Shown piece after piece: positions 43,936-52,078 of a DNA stretch of 52,625 nt. The translations under genes were made by a program, and so were the position numbers. The stretch comes from Deltaproteobacteria bacterium (GTDB taxonomy: Bacteria > Desulfobacterota > BSN033 > UBA1163): NCBI GenBank assembly GCA_018333535.1, contig JAGXTA010000171.1, positions 1-52,625 of the forward strand. The letters run 5' to 3'. How positions within the stretch are numbered: the stretch's first letter is position 1; each line of letters opens with the position of its first letter. The notes beneath the pieces were generated by a model. That model searched no databases. It had not been told where the DNA came from and worked only from the letters and a program-made list of their open reading frames with translations.

Positions 43936-45516
43936 TCACGCTTCGTTATCATATAGAGCCTCTAATTCCGCCTTCAATTTGTCCCGGAGGTTCATCGGAT
44001 TGTCATACGGAATATACCGGTATGCCGCCAGGTCGAAATGCACCTTGTTGCCGGTTCCAGATTTTCGATCCCACGGAGGTTCATCTGTTCGGTTTCTTTT
44101 GTGGAAGGTGAGTATGAATGGGATACCTTTTGATTTGGCGTATCCAACTTCACAATAGACGTTTGGTTTTTCATCAGTAAGGTCAGCGATGACCAGACGA
44201 CTCTGGTCAATCTCATTAAAAACTCGGGCCGGGATTTCATAGCTGGCCCCTTTCTGTTTATCAACCCGCCGCGGGGCTAATTGTGCATTGGGATGATTCT
44301 CGTTGTATTTATCTATTGCCTCATCTATAGCCTTCCCAATGTCTTCGAGATTACGGTCATCTCTGAACGACATGGCGATAAATACCGATCTTGCCTTTTG
44401 ATCGAAGTCTTTTTTAAAAATTCTCCACAAAATAGTTGGGTCTGATATCGATGGGAATTCCGTTCCCCCAATCCTTTCGAACCACTTTGCAAAGTCACGC
44501 AGCCATCGTTCTACCACAGTTATTCGATAACGGGCAGGATTTACTCCAGCAGCCTTATGAATACGCCATGGATGGCTATATACCTCGGCCGCAATTGGCA
44601 AAAAAGCAGGAGACAAAACGAACTTTTCATGGTCTTCACGTAAACGAATTGCAAGCTCAAAGATTCTATCAAAAAGCTTTCTCGCTTCAGTTTCTATTTC
44701 ATCTTTTGCCTTACCGCCGAACCGGCCTGGTTGTAGCAAGACTCCCGCAGTTGAGTGAAGCCGACTAAGGGGGGTTGTTCCCATTGCTTCAAAGAAGCCC
44801 TGGGGCCAATCTATGACCTTGTCACGGATCCAACGCGTGAGGTAAACACATGGATCTTCATTGAACCGCTCTCCGGGGGATCCGTTGTCACGCATCAGGA
44901 TACATAAGCTATGCTCAGATAAAATGGGCAATGCTTTGCTATTTATCAGATTGAACAGCATAGCTTCATGTAACTCATCACTAGCCGAGTCTTCCGAATC
45001 AAGCACAATGAAACAAAAAGGGGCTTTCTCAAAATCTTTGAAAACAGCGCTGCGTTTTTGTTCCTCGGCAAGACGCCTTGCAGCTTCGAGACGATGGTTG
45101 CCATCAATGCGATGTATTCGGTCAAAGGTGGCTATACGTAAGGCTTTTACGTCTACACTGATCCGGTAAGCATTATCGGACTCAGCTGCACGCCGTTTGG
45201 AATAGGAAACAACCGGATCATCCGGTCCTTTGCTCCGTAGGCTAAGAACAATCTCCGGGAAAAAGCGATATCGGCCTGAGCGGAGGAATTTTTTTAGGTC
45301 CTCGACATGTTGCTCATCCAGAGTGCGCTGGTAACCGGTTCCCTTACCCATCCCGCTCCCCTCATAGGGAATGGCCACAGAGACGTTGGCCAAGTCACGC
45401 AGGTCTGCAAAGCCGCGAATGACATTAAATGTGCCAAGCACATTCTTTTGGAGGAGCCCCTCAAATCTTATCTTCTGTTTCCCTTTACTCACAAGACCCT
45501 TCCCTTCTTGCGTCAC
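43936..45516 (-). CDS. DGQHR/ParB-like domain fused to a nucleoside-deoxyribosyltransferase/TIR-like domain
   Basis: 526 residues. The N-terminal half resembles DGQHR/DndB-like proteins: Q63RTLDEQHVEDLKKFL and the signature RIHRIDGNHRLEAARRL (DGNHR at 138-142). The C-terminal 150 residues are a separate Rossmann-like domain: SVFIAMSFRDD (377-387), RRVDKQKGASYEIPARV, SRLVIADLTDEKPNVYCEVG (439-458), with E456 a candidate catalytic residue, and KSKGIPFILTFHK. This pattern is shared by the nucleoside 2-deoxyribosyltransferase-like/TIR-like group used by some defence effectors. The GTG start overlaps the hsdS stop (GTGA), so the two are translationally coupled. Confidence 0.75.
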   Translation of the reverse strand: MTQEGKGLVSKGKQKIRFEGLLQKNVLGTFNVIRGFADLRDLANVSVAIPYEGSGMGKGTGYQRTLDEQHVEDLKKFLRSGRYRFFPEIVLSLRSKGPDDPVVSYSKRRAAESDNAYRISVDVKALRIATFDRIHRIDGNHRLEAARRLAEEQKRSAVFKDFEKAPFCFIVLDSEDSASDELHEAMLFNLINSKALPILSEHSLCILMRDNGSPGERFNEDPCVYLTRWIRDKVIDWPQGFFEAMGTTPLSRLHSTAGVLLQPGRFGGKAKDEIETEARKLFDRIFELAIRLREDHEKFVLSPAFLPIAAEVYSHPWRIHKAAGVNPARYRITVVERWLRDFAKWFERIGGTEFPSISDPTILWRIFKKDFDQKARSVFIAMSFRDDRNLEDIGKAIDEAIDKYNENHPNAQLAPRRVDKQKGASYEIPARVFNEIDQSRLVIADLTDEKPNVYCEVGYAKSKGIPFILTFHKRNRTDEPPWDRKSGTGNKVHFDLAAYRYIPYDNPMNLRDKLKAELEALYDNEA

Positions 45517-46886
45517 TGTGGAACTGGACGAATCCCAAGAATCATCTCTTCCACTTCGCGGGTGACTTGAGCCTTATTTTCCTCCGCCGCTTTTCGCTCA
45601 TCGGCAATCCTCTGCCGCTGTCGATTGACCATATCTACGATCTCATGTTGGACCTTCATCGGCGGAAGGGGAACTAATGTTTGCTCCAGTTCGGTTTGAA
45701 CAATTGCCGGATACAGACCACCAGTCATCCGCCGTTCCAATTGACGAAGGCCAGCAGAACTCTTGAGAAATAACAAGAGATAATTTTTATCGATGATATC
45801 AGTCTTAAGCCCATCAGCGACTGCAAAACCGCTTGAGCAAACACAACCATCAAATTCAGGTGTAACTGTTGCAAAAGCCCCAAGATAAGGACGCGTTGTT
45901 GCAAGAATTACATCCCCGGTTCGTAAAAGGGTCGTTGCTCTGCTCGGTGCATTGTCAATTCTCACGTTCCGACATCCGATGATTCCATTCTCTTTCGTTA
46001 CAGACGAAATCTCAACGTATCTGAAAGTACCCTCAGGGAAATCATGAGGGCCCCATGGACGCGATACAAAATTCAAGAGATCCCCAAGCCGCATACACTT
46101 GAGTCTCGATAACTGATTTTCTAAATCAGTAAAATCTATTCTATAGAAGAAAGTGTCCCATCTCTCCAAATGACCCCATAATAGGGCAAAAGCTCCTTTC
46201 CTCTCAGTGGGCGGTTTTAAATTAAGTCCAATCTTCTTCAATATTTCATGGTCTATTTCTTCGATTAATCGGTTGTATCGTATACTAATATTAGCAGCAG
46301 CTTTTTGAGCTTTCTGCCAATATTCTACTATCGATCTTTGCATCTGCAAGGGCGGCAGGGGCACTTTGACTTGTTCAAGGTCCAAGGGCTGGACACGTTT
46401 TCTGCCGCTTGCTCCGCTAATCATGCTATTGATTTGTTGGCGGAAAATAGACGTGCGGAAAAGCAACTTTACATGATCCGGCAAAGCAATATCAGGCCTG
46501 ACATGGTAAACGGGATACTCACTGCTTACCGCAATCCTTGGCATACTGGTTGGTACAACGCCAATGGCACCATTACGAACGTCAATCTTCGAGTAGATGA
46601 CTTCTCCATTTTCTGCGAAGAACAACTTCCCTTTGAAAATCGCATTCCTCTGCAGATCTCGGGGAACTATCTCCCCGTCAAAATGGAGCGTGACAAGGCA
46701 CAATTGATCCAACGGAAATCGCTTGCGGTCAACAACTTCATTTTTTCGCTCCAAGGCATCGGATAATGGGCGGATGACCTCTCTTGGCCATTTCCAGCGT
46801 ATGCGAAAGAACGAAGATACGTTCCACCGTTCTAGGTCTTTAAACATGATTGCAAACACTTTGCGGTTGGAAGACGCAACCGTCAT
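45513..46886 (-). CDS. hsdS: Type I restriction-modification specificity subunit
   Basis: 457 residues with two target-recognition domains, each ending in the typical Leu-Pro-Pro-Leu/Met motif followed by a coiled coil: VPLPPLQMQRSIVEYWQKAQ (about 174-193) and VPLPPMKVQHEIVDMVNRQR (about 412-431). HsdS determines the bipartite recognition sequence for the methyltransferase encoded 3 bp upstream. The stop overlaps the start of the DGQHR fusion gene. Confidence 0.9.
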   Translation of the reverse strand: MTVASSNRKVFAIMFKDLERWNVSSFFRIRWKWPREVIRPLSDALERKNEVVDRKRFPLDQLCLVTLHFDGEIVPRDLQRNAIFKGKLFFAENGEVIYSKIDVRNGAIGVVPTSMPRIAVSSEYPVYHVRPDIALPDHVKLLFRTSIFRQQINSMISGASGRKRVQPLDLEQVKVPLPPLQMQRSIVEYWQKAQKAAANISIRYNRLIEEIDHEILKKIGLNLKPPTERKGAFALLWGHLERWDTFFYRIDFTDLENQLSRLKCMRLGDLLNFVSRPWGPHDFPEGTFRYVEISSVTKENGIIGCRNVRIDNAPSRATTLLRTGDVILATTRPYLGAFATVTPEFDGCVCSSGFAVADGLKTDIIDKNYLLLFLKSSAGLRQLERRMTGGLYPAIVQTELEQTLVPLPPMKVQHEIVDMVNRQRQRIADERKAAEENKAQVTREVEEMILGIRPVPQ

Positions 46887-46889
46887 GGC

Positions 46890-49121
46890 CTATGCTCCTT
46901 GTTCCAGGAACGGCTTAGGGTCTTTTAAAAAAGTGCAATACAATTCCAGGCATGTCTTGCCTTCCATGCCTGGGGGCTGGTTCGGATTTGGATACAACTC
47001 ACTTTGGTCGGCTTCACCGGTAGATGTAACACCAACCTTCTCTGCTTCGTAAAGAAAAACTGCATATGAGAAACGTTCTTTCAGCAGTGCCCTGGATTCT
47101 ATTTTGATGCGATCTTCCATTTCCCGTTTGAATCGGCGCAATTCATCCTGGAATTCCTTACGTTGCTTGGTGTCCCGGGCAGTCTTAGCCGCTTCGATCT
47201 CAGCATCCAGGCGAGCCGTTTCTTTTTCGATCCCACACTTGTACTTTGCCCGGGTTTCCTCCTCAGCGGCGACCCATTTTTTGTCGAATTCGGCTTTCTC
47301 TTTCTCTGTGAATTTTTGCATAAAAAGAAGTGAAGCCTTCACGCTGGCACCGATCGAGAAGAAGGTTTCTTGTGGTAAACTTACAACAGCCCTAATATAG
47401 GCGCGATCCTCACAGAATTCCCTAACATATGCAAGAGATGGATTATTGAATATGCCCTCTGGAAGCACGATTCCCATCCTACCGCCTGGTTTCAATAGTG
47501 AAAGACATCGTTCGATAAAAAGGATTTCCGTCTTAGTTTTGCCGATCCGGCCATTGCTATATTTCGGAAGTTCGAAAAGTGATGCTATGGCTTTGCCCCT
47601 CGCCGCCCATACTCTTGCCTGAGCTTCGATATACAATTGACCAAATTCACGACTATAAAGGCGTTGGGCCTCTTCGTCAGTAGTGGTATCCGATTCAAGA
47701 ATTATGTCGGACTCCTCGACGTTGGCACCGAAAGGAGGATTGGTAAGAATGATATCGAAGCGGCCTTCGAAGATACCATTGACGTTTATGAAGCCGTCGT
47801 GGTGATGAACGCCGCCATGGCCATCTCCATGCATGATCATATTCATCTTGCTGGTTCTGGCCATGCGATCATTGGCATCTGTACCATAAATGTATTTGTT
47901 GGCCAGGTTCCAAAGTCGAGATCCGCGTCTTTTGGGATCCAATGTTTCCTGGATCTCATCATATTTCTTGCGGAGCAGTTCCGCTTTTTTCTCTTTGGAT
48001 AGATTTGACTTTGCCTCGACTTGTACCTTGAATTCCTGGTACTGGCGATCAGCATCGGCAAGAATTTGCTGACGCACAATTTCAAAAAACCGGATCAAAA
48101 ACCCACCAGAACCACTCGCGGGATCACAAATAATATCACCTTCCTTCGGATCCACCATGCGAACCATAAATTCAACAATGTTCCGGGGAGTGAAGAATTG
48201 CCCGATTTCTCCTCGGAATGTCCTTCCGAGAAAACGCTCGAAGGCAATTCCTTTAATGTCTTCACTGGTATCTGAAAGATTGTATCTCTCCAGAAGTTTC
48301 ACGATTTCACGGGCGGTGTTGAACTTTAGATTAATAGTTTCATCGGGGTCAAAAATCTTATCTGTTTTGTAGTCATCTTTGGTCTGTTTGAAGAGGACGT
48401 TCATAGGGTCGTCATGTAATTCACTCTGATCATCGAGGAATTCAGCAGTGAAGAGATTCTTTCGGGCTTTGCCTTTGCGAAGGCGGCGCTCGATATCCAC
48501 TTTCACGAACAGTATCTTTGCAATTTCATCGAAGGCAGCGGCCGGATCTTTTTTTTCCCGGTTACGGATGACATTGTGGCATTGATGAAGGAGATCGGCG
48601 AATTCGTCCTCTTTGAATATCTTCAAACGATTCAATAATTCCTGAATTTCCTTATCCGTTGCGTCCGCGTGAGGAATGCCATCGATTTCTTCTATGTTTT
48701 TGGGCATTTTGTCGTGGATGACACGCCAGAACTTCGTCTCTCGATGATTGTGTGTCACAAAAAAAGGGGCGTTTGTTAGACGAGCATAGTTCTCGCCCTG
48801 CTCATAAACCCGCCGGTCAATAGCGACATTATCCGCTTTGCATTCGATTACGATAAGAGGGGTTTTGTCATCATGTCTGTCCTGGACCGTGCGCCATATG
48901 ACAAAGTCTGCCCTTGCCTTTGCAGACCCTCTTCCAGTTACATCTTCCTCTTCTGCAATTTGATCAATGCTGTAACCGTATTCGTCTATAAGCACTCGGA
49001 GAAAGTCCTGGCGGACCTTTTCTTCAGGCGTCAACTGGACCCATATTTTCCTCACAGGACTGAAGATTTGGTTGCCGCGAATTTTTATCTCATCCGATTT
49101 TGGATACTTGGTCTCTTTCAT
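46890..49121 (-). CDS. hsdM: Type I-like N6-adenine DNA methyltransferase with N-terminal PD-(D/E)xK domain
   Basis: 743 residues. The N-terminal part matches the HSDR_N_2 type: ARADFVIW and PLIVIECKAD give D72, E93 and K95, the three residues of a PD-(D/E)xK nuclease fold. It is followed by the helical HsdM N-domain, then EIGQFFTPRNIVEFMVRMVD, SAM motif ICDPASGSGGF (about 331-341) and catalytic NPPF (461-464). A coiled coil is near 610-690. The start ATG 49121 overlaps the radC stop (ATGA). HsdM normally has no nuclease domain; here it may provide cleavage or simply be a vestigial fusion. No HsdR gene is visible. Confidence 0.88.
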   Translation of the reverse strand: MKETKYPKSDEIKIRGNQIFSPVRKIWVQLTPEEKVRQDFLRVLIDEYGYSIDQIAEEEDVTGRGSAKARADFVIWRTVQDRHDDKTPLIVIECKADNVAIDRRVYEQGENYARLTNAPFFVTHNHRETKFWRVIHDKMPKNIEEIDGIPHADATDKEIQELLNRLKIFKEDEFADLLHQCHNVIRNREKKDPAAAFDEIAKILFVKVDIERRLRKGKARKNLFTAEFLDDQSELHDDPMNVLFKQTKDDYKTDKIFDPDETINLKFNTAREIVKLLERYNLSDTSEDIKGIAFERFLGRTFRGEIGQFFTPRNIVEFMVRMVDPKEGDIICDPASGSGGFLIRFFEIVRQQILADADRQYQEFKVQVEAKSNLSKEKKAELLRKKYDEIQETLDPKRRGSRLWNLANKYIYGTDANDRMARTSKMNMIMHGDGHGGVHHHDGFINVNGIFEGRFDIILTNPPFGANVEESDIILESDTTTDEEAQRLYSREFGQLYIEAQARVWAARGKAIASLFELPKYSNGRIGKTKTEILFIERCLSLLKPGGRMGIVLPEGIFNNPSLAYVREFCEDRAYIRAVVSLPQETFFSIGASVKASLLFMQKFTEKEKAEFDKKWVAAEEETRAKYKCGIEKETARLDAEIEAAKTARDTKQRKEFQDELRRFKREMEDRIKIESRALLKERFSYAVFLYEAEKVGVTSTGEADQSELYPNPNQPPGMEGKTCLELYCTFLKDPKPFLEQGA

Positions 49122-49852
49122 GTCAGGATACCCTCGCAATTAGAGATTTCTTGAAGCCTGCCAGAATCCGCATAGCTGTAATGGCCATCTTCCCCGATGA
49201 TAATGTGATCAAGAAACAAAAGACCGATCAGTCGGGCGGCCTGTTCAAGATCACGTGTTGTTTCATCATCCCCTGTCGTGGGTTCTGGGTGACCTGACGG
49301 GTGGTTGTGGACCAGGACAATTGCAGCAGCTGAGACTCTCAATGCTTCCTCAAGAACGCGGCGCACATAAACCGTGGCTTGAGTGGGTGTTCCCTCCGCC
49401 ACAACCTTTTCTTCAATCAATTGGTTTTGGCCATTCAAGAGAATAGCAATCGCAATTTCTTGACGAGCATTAACGAAACGAGGACGAAAGTGGGCTGCAA
49501 CGGCAGAAGAGGACTCAAAAGATATAGATGTTAGGCGTTTGCTCTGGACTCGTTTGCCAAGCTCAAAGGCTGCTTTAATCTGAGCCGCCTTCGCAATACC
49601 GATCCCGGGCACTTTTCGAAGATCTTCAATGTGCGCCCTATCTAATCCTCGTAACCCTTTGAATTCAGTTAGAAGCTCTTTTGCGAAATCAGGCGCATTC
49701 TGTCCAAGGACTCCCTCTTTAAATGTCCCTCGTCCCACACGCAATATGATTGCCAGTAATTCTGCGTCGGTGAGCCGTTCTGCTCCTTCTGCGATCAAGC
49801 GTTCTCTTGGTCTCTCCTTGGATGGCCAGTTCTTAATCCTGCTAGATTTCAT
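49118..49852 (-). CDS. radC: RadC family (JAB/MPN) protein
   Basis: 244 residues. The N-terminal UPF0758 HhH region (SKERPRERLIAEGAERLTDAELLAIILRVG, shown across residues 11-40) with the helix-hairpin-helix VPGIGIAKAAQIKA is followed by the JAB1/MPN zinc motif LVHNHPSGHPEPTTGDDETT. RadC proteins are frequent companions of restriction and mobile islands, and their role remains unclear despite the name. No Shine-Dalgarno precedes ATG 49852. The stop overlaps hsdM, so radC heads the methylase operon. Confidence 0.9.
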   Translation of the reverse strand: MKSSRIKNWPSKERPRERLIAEGAERLTDAELLAIILRVGRGTFKEGVLGQNAPDFAKELLTEFKGLRGLDRAHIEDLRKVPGIGIAKAAQIKAAFELGKRVQSKRLTSISFESSSAVAAHFRPRFVNARQEIAIAILLNGQNQLIEEKVVAEGTPTQATVYVRRVLEEALRVSAAAIVLVHNHPSGHPEPTTGDDETTRDLEQAARLIGLLFLDHIIIGEDGHYSYADSGRLQEISNCEGILT

Positions 49853-49882
49853 ATTTAATACGTGCTGTCAGGCAATTGTAAT

Positions 49883-49912
49883 AAAGTATTTTCTTCTTCC
49901 TTTCTTGGTCAA
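49883..49912 (-). promoter_or_regulatory. Possible promoter of the radC-hsdM-hsdS operon
   Basis: On the - strand TTGACC (49907-49912) and TACTTT (49883-49888) are separated by 18 bp, in the 97-bp gap between the DUF5131 gene and radC. The match is modest. Confidence 0.3.
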
Positions 49913-49949
49913 ATCCAATCATTTTTCTTAAATGCCAGCTTTTACCCTA

Positions 49950-50732
49950 TTACATTTGAAGTGAAATTGGCACTTCATCCCATGTTCTGCCTTCCAGAAC
50001 CCGTCCAGCCGCTTTTTTGCCAACACGTTTTCCTGAGGCATCAAAGGTTCCCCACTGCTTGAAGAAAAATGGGACATGATATTTCTTACATCGATTCTGA
50101 ATCTCACAAACCCATTCAGGTTTCATGGGTCTTGCCCGCGGCCCACTTTCTCCCCCTACAATGACCCATTGAATATCATTAAGAAGGGCTTCATCTAGGG
50201 AGATAGGGCTTAATAAAGGTTCTATGGATATAAATCTTATGTAAGCTGGAGATTCCTGGAGATGTCTAATTCGCCAGGAATAATTTTGATTCTCTAAAGA
50301 CACACCCAGCCAAACATTTTCGGGCCATGCTGCTTTTGTGTCTTTCCTTAATCTACCATAGGAAAAATGTTTCAGTGTCCAGGCCATCATTCGGTCTGAC
50401 CGCTTCGTCAAGACCTGAAAAATATGATGTTTGGCTCGGCACATAGTATCAAAGACTTTTTCTATGAAGTCATCAGGAACATCTTCATGGAAGAGGTCGG
50501 ACATTGAATTAACGAAGATCATTTTCCGTTCTTTCCATGAAAGAGGTAGATCAAGCCGTCCAGGCCAGAGTTTGAGATCGAATCCTTGTTCATAGGGGTG
50601 GTCAGGAACACCACGAAATCTCTTTGCAAATGTTTCAGCATAGCAGTGAGCGCACCCTGCGCTCACTTTCGTGCACCCCGTCACAGGGTTCCAAGTCGCA
50701 TCCGTCCATTCTATTTTTGATTTATCACTCAT
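49950..50732 (-). CDS. DUF5131 (phage Gp37/Gp68) three-cysteine protein
   Basis: 260 residues. The N-terminus IEWTDATWNPVTGCTKVSAG followed by CAHCYAE supplies the three cysteines C20, C27 and C30 (radical-SAM-like arrangement). FVNSMSDLFHEDVP, IFQVLTKRSDRM, WLGVSLENQ and VIVGGESGPRARPM are family motifs, and FFFKQWGTFD is at the C-terminus. This is the three-Cys-motif protein to which TcmP is the partner. The start overlaps the tcmP stop (ATGA). The biochemical reaction is not known to me. Confidence 0.9.
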   Translation of the reverse strand: MSDKSKIEWTDATWNPVTGCTKVSAGCAHCYAETFAKRFRGVPDHPYEQGFDLKLWPGRLDLPLSWKERKMIFVNSMSDLFHEDVPDDFIEKVFDTMCRAKHHIFQVLTKRSDRMMAWTLKHFSYGRLRKDTKAAWPENVWLGVSLENQNYSWRIRHLQESPAYIRFISIEPLLSPISLDEALLNDIQWVIVGGESGPRARPMKPEWVCEIQNRCKKYHVPFFFKQWGTFDASGKRVGKKAAGRVLEGRTWDEVPISLQM

Positions 50733-51568
50733 TGCTTATTCTTTTCATACCTAAGAAAAATTTCTTCGGCAATCTTTTTACCTGTCGCATTGTGTCCGGC
50801 GAAAAGCATGCAATATAAAGGCGTGTTCTTGCTATTCGTCATTAAGATGGGGCTGGAGCAATGACGAAAAATCTCTCCAAGCCTCTTTTTAAATGCGTAC
50901 CCAAACTCCTTTCCAGAATGAGGCTTCTTCACCTTCTCTATACCGAACAAGGTTCGCTCCTCCATGTACAAATCCACCATCCAGTCTTTGGTCCCCCAAA
51001 ACCGATCCAGCCGTCCTCTACTCGCTTTTGAAATCATTTCAGGGTGCTTTCGAAGGACACCGCGGTTAATAGCCATTACCGGGAAATTAAGAATTACTTC
51101 AACCGTTTTTGTCTCAGCCAAATGTTCCATCGTTTCCCACTCAAATTGCATGCCGAAAGGATCAATGAAGGCTATTGCCCTTTTCTTGCTCAAGTAAGAG
51201 AGTTGAGGAAGTATTTGTTCACGGAGGATCTTATTACAATCTCCGGGATAAATAGCGATACCTTGAGATGGAAACTCCCCGCGCAGCTTCTCCAATTTTG
51301 CCACGCGCCAGTCCGCTTGCTCAATAAAATGATACTGGGTGAAGGAAGGCGTTAATCCGAGGGCAATTCGGGGAGACCCGTCAACATACTTTTGTTCGTC
51401 TTTGGTCTTGGGTTCCCCTGTCCCTGCAAATGCGTCGATGTATTCATAGCCCAGACACCACGTTTGGTTTGTCAGGACTGTTAGATAACCAGCCAAATAT
51501 TTACGTAAGAGTTCAAGTTTTTCCAGGGACCACTTTCCGATTATATCTTCCCGTTCTTTAGAGGGCAT
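50729..51568 (-). CDS. tcmP: Three-Cys-motif partner protein TcmP
   Basis: About 279 residues. The N-terminal WSLEKLELLRKYLAGYLTVL, YEYIDAFAGTGE and later AIAFIDPFGMQFEWETMEHL are hallmarks of TcmP, a family always found beside a three-Cys-motif protein. ATG 51568 has GGGGAG 6 nt upstream (ATG 51574 directly abuts it). It is first of the two-gene unit with DUF5131. The FIDPFG motif recalls methyltransferase-like folds, but no activity is established here. Confidence 0.88.
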   Translation of the reverse strand: MPSKEREDIIGKWSLEKLELLRKYLAGYLTVLTNQTWCLGYEYIDAFAGTGEPKTKDEQKYVDGSPRIALGLTPSFTQYHFIEQADWRVAKLEKLRGEFPSQGIAIYPGDCNKILREQILPQLSYLSKKRAIAFIDPFGMQFEWETMEHLAETKTVEVILNFPVMAINRGVLRKHPEMISKASRGRLDRFWGTKDWMVDLYMEERTLFGIEKVKKPHSGKEFGYAFKKRLGEIFRHCSSPILMTNSKNTPLYCMLFAGHNATGKKIAEEIFLRYEKNKQ

Positions 51569-51705
51569 CGGCATCTCCCCTACTCCACTTATTTTTTAGT
51601 CCCTCGGTTTTACAAAGTATTTGCTTGGGTTTACATTAAAAGTTTACCAATTTGTACAAAAACATCAACTGATTTTTTATAAGATTGCTCGTGCTTCTGT
51701 TTTCA

Positions 51706-52034
51706 TCAGGGATAAAATCCCAACTCTTCGACAATTTTATATTTATCGACAAGCCAATGTTGGATTGTATCTCTGATATCTCCGATCATTTGAAGCTTTC
51801 CGCCCACAGGGCGGTGCTTCCCGGCAAGGTATGATCATTCATATTGTGCCCCTTCCTGCCTGCCTGCGGGCAAGGGACCCCGCCAATCCCGCTATTGGCG
51901 GGACGGGGCACATTCCGGCCAATATCCCATTCGATCACTTTTTCTGAAGGAATGAGTCTGTTCACCAAATCAAAGATCTGGTTGTCCACAAAATCCTGGC
52001 GTTTTATTTGTTCATCGCCAAACCCTTGCATCAT
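51706..52034 (-). pseudogene. Small conserved-looking protein interrupted by a palindromic insertion
   Basis: ATG 52034 opens MMQGFGDEQIKRQDFVDNQI continuing FDLVNRLIPSEKVIEWDI, then the frame enters GC-rich palindromes (TGTGCCCC...GGGGCACA around 51843-51912, with CCCGCCAATCCCGCTATTGG inside). After the repeat, a different frame resumes coherent coding at 51789: MIGDIRDTIQHWLVDKYKIV, EELGFYP, stop at 51706. The two halves fit a single protein of about 65 residues split by roughly 110 bp of inserted repeat DNA. Function unknown. Confidence 0.55.
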
Positions 52035-52078
52035 GACCCCTTTCGTATGACCTGCCCTGCCCTGTTAGTGATCACCTT

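Noticed and set aside
43936-51574. Defence island considered as BREX, DISARM or Dnd
   Set aside because: None of the core genes (pglZ/brxC, drmABC, dndCDE) is present; the DGNHR motif alone does not make a Dnd system.
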